Shown here: one piece after another, positions 1-7,719 of the stretch
Layout of the letters: every line of letters starts with the position of its first letter
Numbering within the stretch: position 1 is the first letter of the stretch
DNA from: Acidobacteriaceae bacterium
GTDB taxonomy: Bacteria > Acidobacteriota > Terriglobia > Terriglobales > Acidobacteriaceae
Assembly (NCBI GenBank): GCA_030039035.1
Contig: JASHQQ010000001.1
Location: 1-52,968, forward strand
Length of the DNA stretch: 52,968 nt
Direction: 5' to 3'
Translations under genes and position numbers: made by a program
The notes under the pieces: generated by a model
Database searches by the model: none
Told to the model about the DNA's origin: nothing
The model's input: the letters and a program-made list of their open reading frames with translations, nothing else

Positions 1-99
1 CTAATGGATTCGGCGATCTTCCAAAGCAATTGATTCCGCGCGCGTTACAACTTCGGGTTACGGCGGCTTTCGCGCTACGAGTATTCCGGGGGAATTGGT
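1..99. other. Left-edge sequence, no gene assigned
   Basis: All three plus-strand frames either stop within this stretch or run into stops just after the GTG at 100, so no upstream gene can be named. It could hold the last codons of a preceding gene; one frame stops with TGA at 31-33. The purine-rich GGGGGA at about 88-93 is a plausible ribosome binding site for the cytochrome gene that starts at 100. Confidence 0.4.
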
Positions 100-1602
100 G
101 TGAGACGGCTCACTGATCGCGATGCGCATCTCAATCCGGACGCCCATCATGGCGCCGGGCGCACGCGCCTGCGCGTCTTCCTCTTTCTTGCGCTGATGGC
201 CGTCGCGGTGACCCGCGCCTCGGCCGCGGTGCATCCGGTTCCGCTGGACCCAAAGGCCGATTCGGCCAAGTGCCTGGAGTGCCACGAGGACAAGGCCAAG
301 GGCAAATCGGTCCATTCGGCGATGGCCACGGGCTGCCTGAGCTGCCATGAAGTGAGGGTCAATAAGGACGTCACGCGCGTGAAGCTGATTACCGCCACGC
401 CGTACTCCCTGTGCATCACCTGCCACGCGGACAAGAAAGCGGCAGATATCAAGGGGACGGTGCACCCGCCGGCGGTTCGCGACTGCCTTGCGTGCCACGA
501 TCCCCACGAGAGCGACAACAGGAACCAGTTACTGAAGCCGGCTTCAGGCGGGGAGAAAGAGAATCTCTGCCTGAATTGCCACCAGACCGGAATGCACGTT
601 GCGGAAAAAGGCAGCCGCCATGCGGCTCTCGACACCGGTTGCGACACCTGCCACACCGTGCACAAGACCGGCGCGGACCCAACGCTCGAAAACAGGTTCC
701 ACCTGGCGAAAGCGGTGCCGGCACTCTGCATCGATTGCCACGATCCGAAGGACGCCGATCTCCAAAAAGCGCACCAGAACCAGCCCTTCGGCACAGCCAA
801 TTGCGTGGAATGCCACGATCCGCACCAGTCGGAGTCGCCGCACCTGATGGCGAAGTTCCAGCACGTTCCGTTTCAGGGGAACAACTGCGACACCTGCCAC
901 GCGCCCGCCAGGGACGGCAAAGTGGTGCTGACGCAGGCCGATGTCAAGAGCCTGTGCGTAACCTGCCACGACGACAAGGCCAAGCTGATCGACACAGCGA
1001 AGGTCCCGCATCCCGGCGCGGCGGGCGACTGCACGGACTGCCACAGCCCACATGCGAGCAACGAGCCCGGCCTGCCGAAGACCGATTCCGTCAGCATTTG
1101 CCTTACGTGCCACAGCGATATCGACGACCTGCGCAAGAAGCCGTTCCATCATCAGCCGGCCTTCGCGCAGGGTTGCGCGACCTGCCATACACCTCACGGC
1201 GGAGAGATCGATCACTTGCTGCGCGCCAGGGGCAACGCCTTGTGTCTCGAGTGTCACGGGCCGGATTCCGTTCCGCAGCACCTGAACGACGAGCACATGC
1301 TCGCCATCTTCAATGGCGCCGTCAAGCTGCCCGAGGACTATTACAAGAAGAACAAGGTTCCGGTTTTGCCGTTGCGTTTTGGCCTGGGACACCCGGTGGA
1401 GTACCACCCCGTCTCGGATGTGATGGACCCGGCCAACCAAAGCAAGGTGAAAACCCCGCTCAGTTGCCTTTCCTGCCACCAGCCGCACGCTTCGGCGCAG
1501 CCCGACCTGCTGGTGAAGGACCAGGCGAACAATATGGCCTTCTGCGACATGTGCCACAAGAACAGACTCAACATGCGGGAAACTGTCGCACCCGACAAGT
1601 AA
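100..1602 (+). CDS. 16-heme secreted c-type cytochrome (doubled CXXCH family)
   Basis: The 500-aa protein begins at a GTG with GGGGGA about 7 nt upstream. It has an N-terminal basic stretch and a hydrophobic signal segment (about residues 24-42, ending near TRASA). Sixteen CXXCH heme-attachment motifs follow, from CLECH near residue 58 to CDMCH near the C-terminus. Several are in the CHDPH or CHSPH context typical of the doubled-CXXCH family, and many extra histidines could be distal heme ligands. No non-heme catalytic domain is visible, so electron transfer or storage outside the inner membrane is the most likely role. The next gene starts 12 nt after the stop, so the two are co-transcribed. 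In known electron-conduit clusters, multiheme cytochromes beside NHL propellers act in transfer across or beyond the outer membrane. That role is inference here; a periplasmic electron shuttle is the alternative. Confidence 0.9.
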   Translation: MRRLTDRDAHLNPDAHHGAGRTRLRVFLFLALMAVAVTRASAAVHPVPLDPKADSAKCLECHEDKAKGKSVHSAMATGCLSCHEVRVNKDVTRVKLITATPYSLCITCHADKKAADIKGTVHPPAVRDCLACHDPHESDNRNQLLKPASGGEKENLCLNCHQTGMHVAEKGSRHAALDTGCDTCHTVHKTGADPTLENRFHLAKAVPALCIDCHDPKDADLQKAHQNQPFGTANCVECHDPHQSESPHLMAKFQHVPFQGNNCDTCHAPARDGKVVLTQADVKSLCVTCHDDKAKLIDTAKVPHPGAAGDCTDCHSPHASNEPGLPKTDSVSICLTCHSDIDDLRKKPFHHQPAFAQGCATCHTPHGGEIDHLLRARGNALCLECHGPDSVPQHLNDEHMLAIFNGAVKLPEDYYKKNKVPVLPLRFGLGHPVEYHPVSDVMDPANQSKVKTPLSCLSCHQPHASAQPDLLVKDQANNMAFCDMCHKNRLNMRETVAPDK

Positions 1603-1614
1603 GTGGAGATCGAA

Positions 1615-2928
1615 ATGGCTTGCTTCCTCTTCAACCCGGTGTTTCCCCGCAGGCCGATCGGCGCGCTGCTCCTGCTTGCGCTGTGCCTCGGTTTTCCCCT
1701 TGCCGCCCATGCCGGCAAGAAAAAGAAAGCGGACCCCGCCGCGACGCTACCTGCGGGTCCGCGCAAATTCCCCTTTGACCCCGGCAAGCTGGTTTGGCCC
1801 AGTCCGCCCAACATTGCACGCGTCCGCTGGCTGGACTATTTTGCCGGCGAAAAGATCGATTACACCCAGGCAGCCAATGCCAGGCCCAAGGCAAGCTGGA
1901 TGGATCGGCTGGCCGGCGCGCAGTCCGACACCGAGAAGGTCAACGCCAGGACATTTCCCTTTCAGATGATCGGGCCTTACGGCATTGCGATCGATTCCAA
2001 GGGTCTGGTGTACGTCGCCGATCAGCGAGTTGGGGCGATCTTCATCTTCAACCCCACGACCCACGACACCCAACTCATCCGCAACGGATTCGAAGCGCAC
2101 TTCGGCTGGATCAACTGCCTCGCCACCGATGACGACGACCGACTGTTCGTCTCCGATGGCAAGCTGCATCGGGTCCTGATCCTCAGCCCCAGGCACGAAG
2201 TAGAGAACCAGATCACCGAAGGGCTGGTCGACCCGGTCGGCCTCGCCATCGATACGGAGAACCGCTTTCTCTATGTCGTCGACACGCAGCAGGACCAGGT
2301 CATCGTCTACGACGCCGACACGCTCAAGCTGCTGCGCCGCATCGGAACCGGCGGCAAGAACCATTTCCTGACTGCTCCGGGCGACTTCGGCGCGCCGCAG
2401 GGCGTGGCTCTGGACAAGGACGGCAATGTCTACGTGGCCGACACCCTCAACGATCGCGTGGAGATCTTCGATGCCGACGGAAACTTCATCAGCACCTTCG
2501 GCAAGGCCGGCGACGGCCCGGGATATTTTGCCCGGCCCAAAGGCATCGCCATCGACGGCGACGGGCACATCTGGGTAGCCGACCAGATGCAGGACCGGCT
2601 GCAAGTCTTCAATCGCGAGGGACAACTGCTGACTTATATCGGCCAGGGGCACGGCGAATTGCCCGGCCAGTTCAAGTCGCTGATCGGCGTGGCCATCGAC
2701 AGGCAGAACCGGGTTTTCACCACCGAACAGGAACCGGGACGCCTGCAGATGTTCCGCTATGTGACCGACGACGAAGCCGCTGCCGGGAAGACACGGCGCG
2801 ACGAGGAACTGGAGAAAGCCGCCGATCGGCGCCAGAAAGCTGCGGCCCAGTCACCGGCGGACAAACCCGCCGATGCCTCCGGGCAGAAAACCACGAATGG
2901 TCCGGCTCCGCAACAGAACCGGCCATGA
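1615..2928 (+). CDS. NHL-repeat beta-propeller protein, exported
   Basis: The 437-aa product is best started at ATG 1615, with GGAG about 7 nt upstream; an in-frame GTG at 1603 directly abuts the cytochrome stop codon. A signal peptide is clear (basic residues, then GALLLLALCLGFPLAAHA), followed by a lysine-rich KKKK stretch. From about residue 115 at least five NHL-type blades can be read, with repeated signatures such as GIAIDSKGLVYVAD, GVALDKDGNVYVAD and GIAIDGDGHIWVAD, which fits a six-bladed propeller. The C-terminal 60 residues are Ala/Lys/Gln-rich and probably disordered. NHL propellers are interaction scaffolds, and here the protein sits between two c-type cytochromes. A role assembling or docking the multiheme protein is inferred from this context. 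Confidence 0.88.
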   Translation: MACFLFNPVFPRRPIGALLLLALCLGFPLAAHAGKKKKADPAATLPAGPRKFPFDPGKLVWPSPPNIARVRWLDYFAGEKIDYTQAANARPKASWMDRLAGAQSDTEKVNARTFPFQMIGPYGIAIDSKGLVYVADQRVGAIFIFNPTTHDTQLIRNGFEAHFGWINCLATDDDDRLFVSDGKLHRVLILSPRHEVENQITEGLVDPVGLAIDTENRFLYVVDTQQDQVIVYDADTLKLLRRIGTGGKNHFLTAPGDFGAPQGVALDKDGNVYVADTLNDRVEIFDADGNFISTFGKAGDGPGYFARPKGIAIDGDGHIWVADQMQDRLQVFNREGQLLTYIGQGHGELPGQFKSLIGVAIDRQNRVFTTEQEPGRLQMFRYVTDDEAAAGKTRRDEELEKAADRRQKAAAQSPADKPADASGQKTTNGPAPQQNRP

Positions 2929-3009
2929 GTGCGACACCGCTGTATGAAACCGCAATACGCGCGGCAATGCCAATGACGCTGACCGCGCAACAACCCAAGG
3001 AGCTGTGAG

Positions 3010-3330
3010 ATGAAAGGAACCATTCGATCCAAGGTGGCGCTGGCCGTACTTTTTGCATTGGCCGGCGCTGTGAGCTTCGCTCAGTCCAGCGGCGAAGCGA
3101 CGTACAAATCCAAATGCCAGATGTGTCACGGCGCGGCCGGCGCCGCCGATACGCCGACAGGCAAAGCGCTCAAGGTGAAACCGCTCTCCGATCCCGACAT
3201 CCAGAAGCTGACTGCCCAGCAGATGTTCGACTCGACCAAAAACGGAAAGGGCAAGATGCCGTCGTTCAAAGACAAGCTCACCGACGACCAGATCAAAGAC
3301 TCTGTCAGTTACTATCGCGGTTTGAAGTAA
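3010..3330 (+). CDS. Small monoheme cytochrome c
   Basis: This 106-aa protein has a good ribosome binding site (AAGGAG about 7 nt before ATG 3010) and a signal peptide ending at SFAQ. It carries one heme motif, CQMCH (about residues 36-40), and a C-terminal helix region ending DSVSYYRGLK, where cytochrome c folds carry an aromatic-rich helix. KMPSF (about residues 82-86) supplies the candidate axial methionine. It is a class I cytochrome c of minimal length, presumably a soluble periplasmic carrier. It lies 81 nt downstream of the NHL gene and most likely belongs to the same operon, as a diffusible partner of the 16-heme cytochrome. Confidence 0.9.
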   Translation: MKGTIRSKVALAVLFALAGAVSFAQSSGEATYKSKCQMCHGAAGAADTPTGKALKVKPLSDPDIQKLTAQQMFDSTKNGKGKMPSFKDKLTDDQIKDSVSYYRGLK

Positions 3331-3444
3331 GCATCGGGGCACGTGTGGCGCCCGGCGCCGAGGGAAGCCTGACGCGCCGGGGTACCTTGTGCTCGCGCGT
3401 GCGGCTATGCGGGAAGCGGGTTCCCGTGGGGCCGTTGCTGGCGC

Positions 3445-5655
3445 TCATCGGGCTCCCGCAGCGCCTTCAAGAAAAACCAGCTCCGAGCTGAGTGAATTGG
3501 GCAAGTGGACTTCCAGCCCGGCGTCCATCAGCTCCGCGCCGGTGGCTTCGGCGTCGGGCGAACTTCCGTCCTGGAAGTGCATCCGGTAGCGCTTTCCGGC
3601 GTCGAGTCCCGACAGCACGAAGCGATGTTCTGCTTCATCGGCATCGGTTCCGCGAAAAGCGAAGATCACGCCCTTTGCGCGCGCCGGGTCCCAGTATTCC
3701 ATTCCGTCCCAATGCACGCCGTCGGGCCGCGGCGAGATATGAAACAGCTCGGCGTCGCGAATCAGCGGCCGCAGTTTTTCCTTGTAGAGCGCAAAGGCCT
3801 GTTGAGCGGCCTCGTGCTGTTCGGGAGTCCACGCATTGGTGTCCTGCATGATGGTCTCCCAGCCCATCATGCCGCTGCGCAGCATATAGAGGAAGTTCTC
3901 CGGCCGCGGCGTGGGCCACTTCTCCACGTAGCTTTCGAGCATCGCCGCCGGCAGCCAGTGGCTGGTGTCGTAAAAGGCGCGGCGATTCGAGAGCGGATCG
4001 TAGGTGTCGGTGATGGAGAAGTAATCGCCGTGCGACGCGGAGCCGAAATCGACCATGCGGCCGCCGTCGTCGCAGATTTCGAAGAGCAGCCCGGGATGTT
4101 CGCGTCGCGTCTGCGCATAGATGCTGTAATAGGCGCGCACGGCGTGGTAGCTGACGTCGGTCTCGTTCGGGGAATATACGAAATCGGAGCCCCACTCGTG
4201 CGATACGCGCATCTCCGGGCCCGGCGGTGCGTGCGGATGGTCGCTGCGCGTGCAGCCCTCGGCCACGAGGTAACCGTCGTGCTCCAGCATGTCGAGGTGG
4301 TAGCTTTCGACGATGCGCCGGATCTCTTTGGCAAAGTAATCGCGCGCGGCGGGAACGCCGACATCGACCGTCTGTCCCTTGAACTCCTCCGGATTCCAGT
4401 CCGGGGCCACGTCGGCCACCAGCCAGTCGCGCACCCTGGGATCGCGCACGTTCAGGGCGCCCGATTCGGTGTCGAGCGCGGCCTGCGTCCAGTCGACCCA
4501 CAAGCCGAAGCGCAGGCCCAGGCGATGCGCCTCGTCGGCAATGGGCGCAAGTCCGTGAGGAAACTTCGCCGGATTCGGATACCAGTCGCCCACGCCGCGA
4601 AACCAGCCGGCGTCCATGTGAAACATCTCCAGACCGAGGTCTCGTGAATCGTGAATCATGCGGATGGCGAGCGCTTCGTCGACTTTCATGCCGTTGCCCC
4701 AACTGTTGTTCACGAGCAGCGGATAGCGCGGGTCTTTCCACGTGATCGGATTACCCAGCACGGCGCGCACCCAGGGGCGAAGCTGATTGCCCGCGCCATC
4801 CGGGCCTCCGCTAAACGCGCCAAGGAAGACGGTCGGCGTTTCGAAGCTTCCACCCGGCTCGACCCGCGAGCGAAATGGTCCGGGATCGGGATCGAGTCCG
4901 AGCACGGTGTCCAGCCGGTTCCCGGAGCGGCCGAGCGAGATGCGCGTGCGACCGCTGAATTCGATGCCCGCATACCATCCATCCTCGAGATTCGGCGTAA
5001 GGATGATCTCGGCGGGGATGATTTCCCGGTTTTCATCGTGGACGGGATGCCAGTAAGTGGTCGATCTGCCCGTCCAGTTGTAGCCGTCGTCGATCGCGTC
5101 AACATGCGTGCCGATCGCCGACGGAGTGCTCGCGCCCTTTTCGACGTACATATTTCGCAAAGTCAGGCGGGAACCGATCTTCCACGCCAGGCGCAGCGAG
5201 TCGATCATCGGCAGCCAAATCTCCTCTTTTCCCGGATTCTCGACCGTAATCGTGTGTTCAAGCGGACCGAAGGCGGCTCGCGCTTCCCATTGCCAGCGCA
5301 GGCGCAAATGCGGCCGCTCCGACTCGTAGACGAAAACCACGCGACGAGCGTCCGCGATGCAGAGTTCCGGCTTTAGCTGCCAATGCACGGGAACGCTGGC
5401 GCTGTTTATCTCGACCTCCGCCGGCAGAGCTTCCGATTGTTCATTTCGCCATATACCCGCGGCCGGATTCGCAAGTTCGACCAGCTTCGGCGCGTTTTCA
5501 CCCGCGCTCACCTCCATGCGAACATCGCGCGTGGCCAGTGTGGTCGCGCGTTGAGTGACTGCCATTTGCGCGAAAATTGTAGTGCATGCAAGCGCGCTTC
5601 CGGTCGCCGCGATTGCGAAAAGCGTCCGAATGGTCCGAAGGGAACGCAGCATCAT
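3445..5655 (-). CDS. GH36-like alpha-galactosidase, secreted
   Basis: The 736-aa protein is started at ATG 5655, the first of two tandem ATGs; upstream in-frame codons lack signal-peptide character. A signal peptide ends near TTIFAQ. An N-terminal beta-sandwich of about 290 residues precedes a TIM-barrel region with the GH36/melibiase landmarks DAGWFRGVGDWYPNP, GLWVDW, LEHDGYL and EICDDGGR. By analogy with GH36, D460 in LEHD would be the nucleophile and D550 in ITDTYD the acid/base. The usual KxD context of the nucleophile is replaced by EHD, and the usual CASGGGR by CDDGGR, so this is a divergent subfamily and the substrate is uncertain. Hydrolysis of alpha-galactosides, or of a related sugar, in the periplasm or outside the cell is expected. 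It lies 150 nt downstream of the GH9 gene on the same strand, and a shared motif lies upstream of both. Confidence 0.82.
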   Translation of the reverse strand: MMLRSLRTIRTLFAIAATGSALACTTIFAQMAVTQRATTLATRDVRMEVSAGENAPKLVELANPAAGIWRNEQSEALPAEVEINSASVPVHWQLKPELCIADARRVVFVYESERPHLRLRWQWEARAAFGPLEHTITVENPGKEEIWLPMIDSLRLAWKIGSRLTLRNMYVEKGASTPSAIGTHVDAIDDGYNWTGRSTTYWHPVHDENREIIPAEIILTPNLEDGWYAGIEFSGRTRISLGRSGNRLDTVLGLDPDPGPFRSRVEPGGSFETPTVFLGAFSGGPDGAGNQLRPWVRAVLGNPITWKDPRYPLLVNNSWGNGMKVDEALAIRMIHDSRDLGLEMFHMDAGWFRGVGDWYPNPAKFPHGLAPIADEAHRLGLRFGLWVDWTQAALDTESGALNVRDPRVRDWLVADVAPDWNPEEFKGQTVDVGVPAARDYFAKEIRRIVESYHLDMLEHDGYLVAEGCTRSDHPHAPPGPEMRVSHEWGSDFVYSPNETDVSYHAVRAYYSIYAQTRREHPGLLFEICDDGGRMVDFGSASHGDYFSITDTYDPLSNRRAFYDTSHWLPAAMLESYVEKWPTPRPENFLYMLRSGMMGWETIMQDTNAWTPEQHEAAQQAFALYKEKLRPLIRDAELFHISPRPDGVHWDGMEYWDPARAKGVIFAFRGTDADEAEHRFVLSGLDAGKRYRMHFQDGSSPDAEATGAELMDAGLEVHLPNSLSSELVFLEGAAGAR

Positions 5656-5693
5656 CTCAAGACTCGCAGCTCGACAGATTCCATCTGAAACCC

Positions 5694-5714
5694 TGATCGT
5701 TTGTATTTGTACCA
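5694..5714 (-). promoter_or_regulatory. Candidate LacI-type operator upstream of GH36 gene
   Basis: The minus strand reads TACAAACGATCA at 5705-5694, about 40 nt before the GH36 start. The same 12 bases occur at 7702-7691, upstream of the GH9 gene and in the same orientation. The central CG with an AAACG half-site is typical of LacI-family operators, but the second half-site is weak and no cognate regulator is identified. Confidence 0.35.
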
Positions 5715-5805
5715 CCTGGGTGCCCCATCCTCGCGGCGCCTTTGCTTTTGCCGCAAGGGCAGGATGGATGAAATCACGCGATAAGGCAGATTCCAGCGTA
5801 GGCAA

Positions 5806-7617
5806 TCAATGCGGCAGGCTGATCGCGTACAGATACCATGCGGCGTGCGGAAGCCATTCTTCGCTCCATCGCCAGTCGTCGTCCTTGCCGGTCACGGCAA
5901 AGCCCTGATTGAAGGCGATACCGTCTTCGCTGTTCAGTGCAGCGGTGATTCCGTTCACAATGGCGCCAGGCGCGCTGGTGTACTTCCAGGAGCGGAAAAA
6001 CATGTATTCGGGATTGTTGTGGCCGCTGCCGATGAGCATGGAGGCGTCGAAGGGATTGCGGCCAAGAATCCATTGGAGCTGATTCCAGGCGTAAAGGCGG
6101 AGTTGCGCCTGAAAATCCGGCTTGTCCGCGAAGAGAGGAATCGCCATCCGCGCCGCAGCGGCCATCGACGCCAGCCGCGCATTCTCGCCTTGCCACCACG
6201 GAGCTGCCTCCGTGTCATGCGGAAAGAAGAAGGCCGTGCGCAGCGTGCCGTTGCCCATGCGCACAAGCTGCCGCGCGTAGCCGAACGGATTGTTGACCTC
6301 GCCGGTGACAGCGAGCTCGAAGCGAAGGGAACGTTCCACGGCATCGCGTACGCCAGTCTGATGCGCGGGCGACGCGATCTCGTAATAATCCAGCAAACTG
6401 ACTACAGGCAAACCCGCATCGGAGGGATGAAAGAAAGGGCGCGTGCCGTTGTCGGCGCGCCAGTAGTCGCGCCATGGGCCGTGGGTAATGAGCCGGGCCA
6501 TCAGTCGCCCGGCGCGTGCATCGGCCATGGCGCGATACTCGTTCTTTTGCGTGGCGCGGAAAAGCTCGGTCGCCGCCATCAGGGCGCAATAGTCGTCGAG
6601 GATGTTTTCCGTGCCGTCGTTGAGCAACTCGCGGTTGTGCGCGCTCAGGAAGTCGAAGGCTTCTTCCGCGGCTTGCAGATATCTTTGGCGCGGAAGGTCG
6701 CCGTCTTCGGGCATGGTGCTCGCCAGAGCCAACGCCGCAATCGCCATTCCACCGCCGGCGCGGAAACTGGCTTCATAAGCGTGCGGGCCGGCGGCCGCGG
6801 CAACCTGTTCGGTCGTGTCGGACGTGCTGGTCTTGATCTTCGTGCGCCAGTTCGGGTTGCCGATCGCGCGGTCCCTGGCCAGCTTGCCCGGGCCGGGCGC
6901 GGAGATGGATTCGAAGAAAGAGCCGTTGGGCCGCCTGATGCGCACCAGGTAGTCGGCGCCGAAGAGACCTTCGTCCAGCATGCGGCGCTCGTACTCGGTA
7001 AAGTTGTCGTCGCCGCGCGATTGAAGAACCCGGTAACTCTTCAGCAGAGTCCAGACCGCCAGCGGCAGTTGCTGGGGATTGAAATACGAGGTGGGGTTCT
7101 GGTGCGAAAGATGAATGCCGTAATCTCCGGTGGCGTCATACCAGCCGCCTCGCGCATCGACGAACTGGCCGGGCTCGCCGGGCACGGCGAGATGGCGATC
7201 GGCCTTGTCGAAGTCGCCGCCGGCGCGCTGGCCTTTGAAATAGAAGACGACATTCGATAGAGTCTCGCGCTCCAGAAGGTCGTCCTCGATCGCGAAAGCG
7301 CACGTGTCGACGTTGCCGGATTCGGAATGGACGCGAATGAGGTAGCGCCCTGCCTTTTGCCACGATGAAAAGTCCACCGTCCAGAAGACGCGACCGCGCC
7401 AGTCGAAGACCTGTCCTGCCGGCTTGAGATCGCCGTCCAGCACGGCAGCGCCAGTCTCTGCGTCGACAAGTGCAAAGCTCTTCGGAGAATCCTCCGCGGT
7501 CCCCATGACCAACGCCTGCTTGGGCGCGGCGCGTTCGTATCCGACCTGATCGACGAGTACGCGGATTTGAGCCGGGCCGGAACTGCACAGCGCGCCGGCA
7601 ATGACCACGGGTAACAT
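5806..7617 (-). CDS. GH9 cellulase with N-terminal Ig-like domain
   Basis: The protein has 603 aa when begun at ATG 7617. After a short hydrophobic leader come a CelD-type immunoglobulin-like domain (about residues 18-110, starting IRVLVDQVGYE) and the GH9 (alpha/alpha)6 barrel. Active-site landmarks are GGWYDATGDYG (D161 and D165, the catalytic-base region) and the C-terminal WSEEW with the general-acid glutamate at about 586-587. GH9 enzymes cleave beta-1,4-glucans or related beta-glycans; exo-acting glucosaminidases also exist in this family, so the substrate is not fixed. The start is doubtful. A strong GGGAGG lies 7 nt before an in-frame ATC at 7635, which would give a better signal peptide, and GTG 7656 is a third choice. 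The gene is divergent from the GH18 gene, which hints at shared control. Confidence 0.87.
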   Translation of the reverse strand: MLPVVIAGALCSSGPAQIRVLVDQVGYERAAPKQALVMGTAEDSPKSFALVDAETGAAVLDGDLKPAGQVFDWRGRVFWTVDFSSWQKAGRYLIRVHSESGNVDTCAFAIEDDLLERETLSNVVFYFKGQRAGGDFDKADRHLAVPGEPGQFVDARGGWYDATGDYGIHLSHQNPTSYFNPQQLPLAVWTLLKSYRVLQSRGDDNFTEYERRMLDEGLFGADYLVRIRRPNGSFFESISAPGPGKLARDRAIGNPNWRTKIKTSTSDTTEQVAAAAGPHAYEASFRAGGGMAIAALALASTMPEDGDLPRQRYLQAAEEAFDFLSAHNRELLNDGTENILDDYCALMAATELFRATQKNEYRAMADARAGRLMARLITHGPWRDYWRADNGTRPFFHPSDAGLPVVSLLDYYEIASPAHQTGVRDAVERSLRFELAVTGEVNNPFGYARQLVRMGNGTLRTAFFFPHDTEAAPWWQGENARLASMAAAARMAIPLFADKPDFQAQLRLYAWNQLQWILGRNPFDASMLIGSGHNNPEYMFFRSWKYTSAPGAIVNGITAALNSEDGIAFNQGFAVTGKDDDWRWSEEWLPHAAWYLYAISLPH

Positions 7618-7635
7618 GAGCTTGAGCTTTGCGAT

Positions 7636-7719
7636 GGCACAACCTCCCTGGCGCACGAAAAAATCTCGCACCCATTGTAAAGACGAGAGATGATCGTTTG
7701 TAGATCGGGAAAGGAGCTC
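7636..7719. promoter_or_regulatory. Divergent promoter region between GH9 and GH18 genes
   Basis: This 84-bp gap must hold promoters for both divergent genes. On the minus strand it contains TACAAACGATCA (7702-7691), shared with the GH36 upstream region, and TACAAT (7679-7674), a possible -10 box for the GH9 gene. AAAGGAG at 7710-7716 is the ribosome binding site of the GH18 gene. The GH9 ribosome binding site GGGAGG is at about 7648-7643 on the minus strand. Confidence 0.45.

Noticed and set aside
5809..7260. 483-aa plus-strand open frame
   Set aside because: Antisense to the GH9 gene, whose catalytic motifs are plainly on the other strand.
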